Below are positions 4,650 through 5,509 of a DNA stretch of 5,509 nucleotides, in pieces. The stretch's first letter is position 1; each line of letters opens with the position of its first letter. This DNA is from Streptosporangiaceae bacterium (GTDB lineage Bacteria; Actinomycetota; Actinomycetes; Streptosporangiales; Streptosporangiaceae): the NCBI GenBank assembly GCA_030045215.1, contig JASIBJ010000783.1, positions 1 through 5,509 on the forward strand, in the 5' to 3' direction. Under the pieces are notes generated by a model. That model was not told where the DNA came from, searched no databases, and saw only the letters and a program-made list of their open reading frames with translations. The position numbers and the translations under genes were made by a program.

Positions 4650-5509
4650 ATGCGGGGGCTGATCATTGGCCGTCGGCGGCTCGCCTTAGGCGTCGCCGCG
4701 GCATGGATGTCGGTGACCTTGGTCGCGTGCGGCTCGTCGCCGCAGCACCGGACGACCTCGGCGAGCCTGCCGGCGTCGGCGCACCTGGTCGTCTCAGCCC
4801 CAGTGCGAATTGCTCATACCAGGCTGGGTACGGTCGGCTACAGGGTCGTGGGAACCGGCCCGCCGCTGATCCTGATCACGGGTTATACCGCCACGATGGA
4901 CAGCTGGGACCCCCGGTTCGTCGGCGCGCTAGCCAAGCACTATCGCGTGGTGATCTTCGACAATGCCGGGGTGGGCCGCACCCGGGCGCTGCCGGCGCCG
5001 CTCACCATCGACGCCATGGCCAACCAGACCAGCGCGCTCATCGATGCCCTCGGCCTGGACAGGCCAGATGTACTGGGCTGGTCGATGGGCGGCACCATCG
5101 CCCAGGCCCTGGCGGTCCTGCACCCAGCCCAGGTCCGCCGTCTGGTGCTGTGCGCCACATTCCCGGGCACCGGCAAGATAACGCCACCCGCCCAGGCCGC
5201 GGCGCAGGCACTGACCAGCGGCAACTTGCAGGAAGTAATGGCTGATCTCTTTCCCGCCAACCAGGCCGCTGCGCAGCAGGCATACCTGGCCGCGACCGCC
5301 GCCTACCCGATACACGGCCCGGCCCCGGCCGCCGCGATCGCCGCTCAGGGACGCGCTCTGAACGAGTGGTCCGGCGGCACCGACCCGGCCGGCCAGAGGA
5401 CTGCCACCATCGCGGTGCCCACGCTCATCGCCGACGGCACCATCGACCGGCTCGACCCGGTCGCCAACGACTATGCCCTCGCCCAGCTGATCAGGGGCGC
5501 CAGGCTCGA
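4650..5509 (+). CDS. Alpha/beta-hydrolase lipoprotein (3' end beyond window)
   Basis: The 286 visible residues begin with a lipoprotein signal: RRR at 8-10, a hydrophobic run, then lipobox L-V-A-C with the lipidated Cys at 27. A Ser/Thr-rich linker follows. The alpha/beta-hydrolase fold starts at about residue 60, with LILITGY (oxyanion-hole strand), VVIFDNAGVGRT at 100-111 and the nucleophile elbow GWSMGG with Ser145. The likely acid is Asp266 in IADGTIDRLD; the catalytic His would lie past the right edge. It should be an esterase- or lipase-type serine hydrolase anchored on the outer face of the cytoplasmic membrane; its substrate is unknown. ATG at 4650 is chosen because an in-frame stop (4641-4643) lies just upstream. 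TTG at 4644 is an alternative, with AAGAAAG seven bases before. The gap of about 300 bases from the transpeptidase gene argues against a single operon. Confidence 0.85.
   Translation, partial: MRGLIIGRRRLALGVAAAWMSVTLVACGSSPQHRTTSASLPASAHLVVSAPVRIAHTRLGTVGYRVVGTGPPLILITGYTATMDSWDPRFVGALAKHYRVVIFDNAGVGRTRALPAPLTIDAMANQTSALIDALGLDRPDVLGWSMGGTIAQALAVLHPAQVRRLVLCATFPGTGKITPPAQAAAQALTSGNLQEVMADLFPANQAAAQQAYLAATAAYPIHGPAPAAAIAAQGRALNEWSGGTDPAGQRTATIAVPTLIADGTIDRLDPVANDYALAQLIRGARL

Noticed and set aside
4640..5245. 201-codon plus-strand frame from GTG at 4640
   Set aside because: It is an out-of-frame shadow of the hydrolase gene, whose frame carries the lipobox and GWSMGG motif.
1..5509. CRISPR array, insertion sequence or toxin-antitoxin pair
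   Set aside because: No spaced repeats, transposase, terminal inverted repeats or recognisable small toxin/antitoxin genes were found.

Overview
The window is GC-rich (about two thirds G+C by eye), with strong G/C preference at third codon positions, Shine-Dalgarno (SD) sequences of the GGAGG type and one credible TTG start. The recognisable products are a SigE-type ECF sigma factor, a PspA/IM30-like protein, a YkuD L,D-transpeptidase with a split peptidoglycan-binding region and a lipoprotein alpha/beta-hydrolase. Together these suggest a soil-type actinobacterium of the Streptomyces, Frankia or Catenulispora kind. The genus cannot be fixed from the sequence alone.

Left part (1-1500) is patchy and eroded. 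The 5' end of an ECF sigma factor gene runs off the left edge on the minus strand, with a 25-bp tandem direct repeat at its start (167-216). It diverges from a GNAT acetyltransferase fragment (307-456, plus) whose C-terminal two thirds are missing. That fragment abuts the 3' end of a minus-strand potassium-channel-like gene, homologous from about 1155 to 475. The channel gene has no ordinary start codon where homology begins, and its open frame continues antisense through a truncated, frameshifted carboxymuconolactone decarboxylase-family remnant (1238-1494, plus). The pattern fits several old recombination or decay events.

Middle part (1597-3140): a stem-loop separates the remnants from two minus-strand genes, a short PspA/IM30-like coiled-coil protein (1673-2206) and an intact GNAT acetyltransferase (2370-2888). 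Each has a good SD and a candidate promoter. An imperfect 31-bp direct repeat that looks like the 3' end of a tRNA gene (T-arm) lies at the truncated C-terminus of the PspA-like gene (1681-1711) and again upstream of the acetyltransferase (3108-3138). The two copies bracket about 1.4 kb and may be remnants of an attachment site, but no integrase is present. The stretch 2889-3487 has no gene I can support.

Right part (3488-5509): two plus-strand cell-envelope genes. One encodes a membrane-anchored L,D-transpeptidase (TTG start at 3488). The other encodes a lipobox-bearing alpha/beta-hydrolase (ATG at 4650) that runs off the right edge. They are separated by about 300 bp holding only a doubtful 62-codon minus-strand ORF.

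The genes share a loose theme of envelope and stress functions (sigma factor, channel, PspA-like, transpeptidase, lipoprotein), but there is no evident operon. I see no convincing new multi-gene system. The most unusual items are the tRNA-like repeat pair with the truncated PspA-like gene, the decay cluster around the channel gene, and the tandem repeat at the sigma-factor start.
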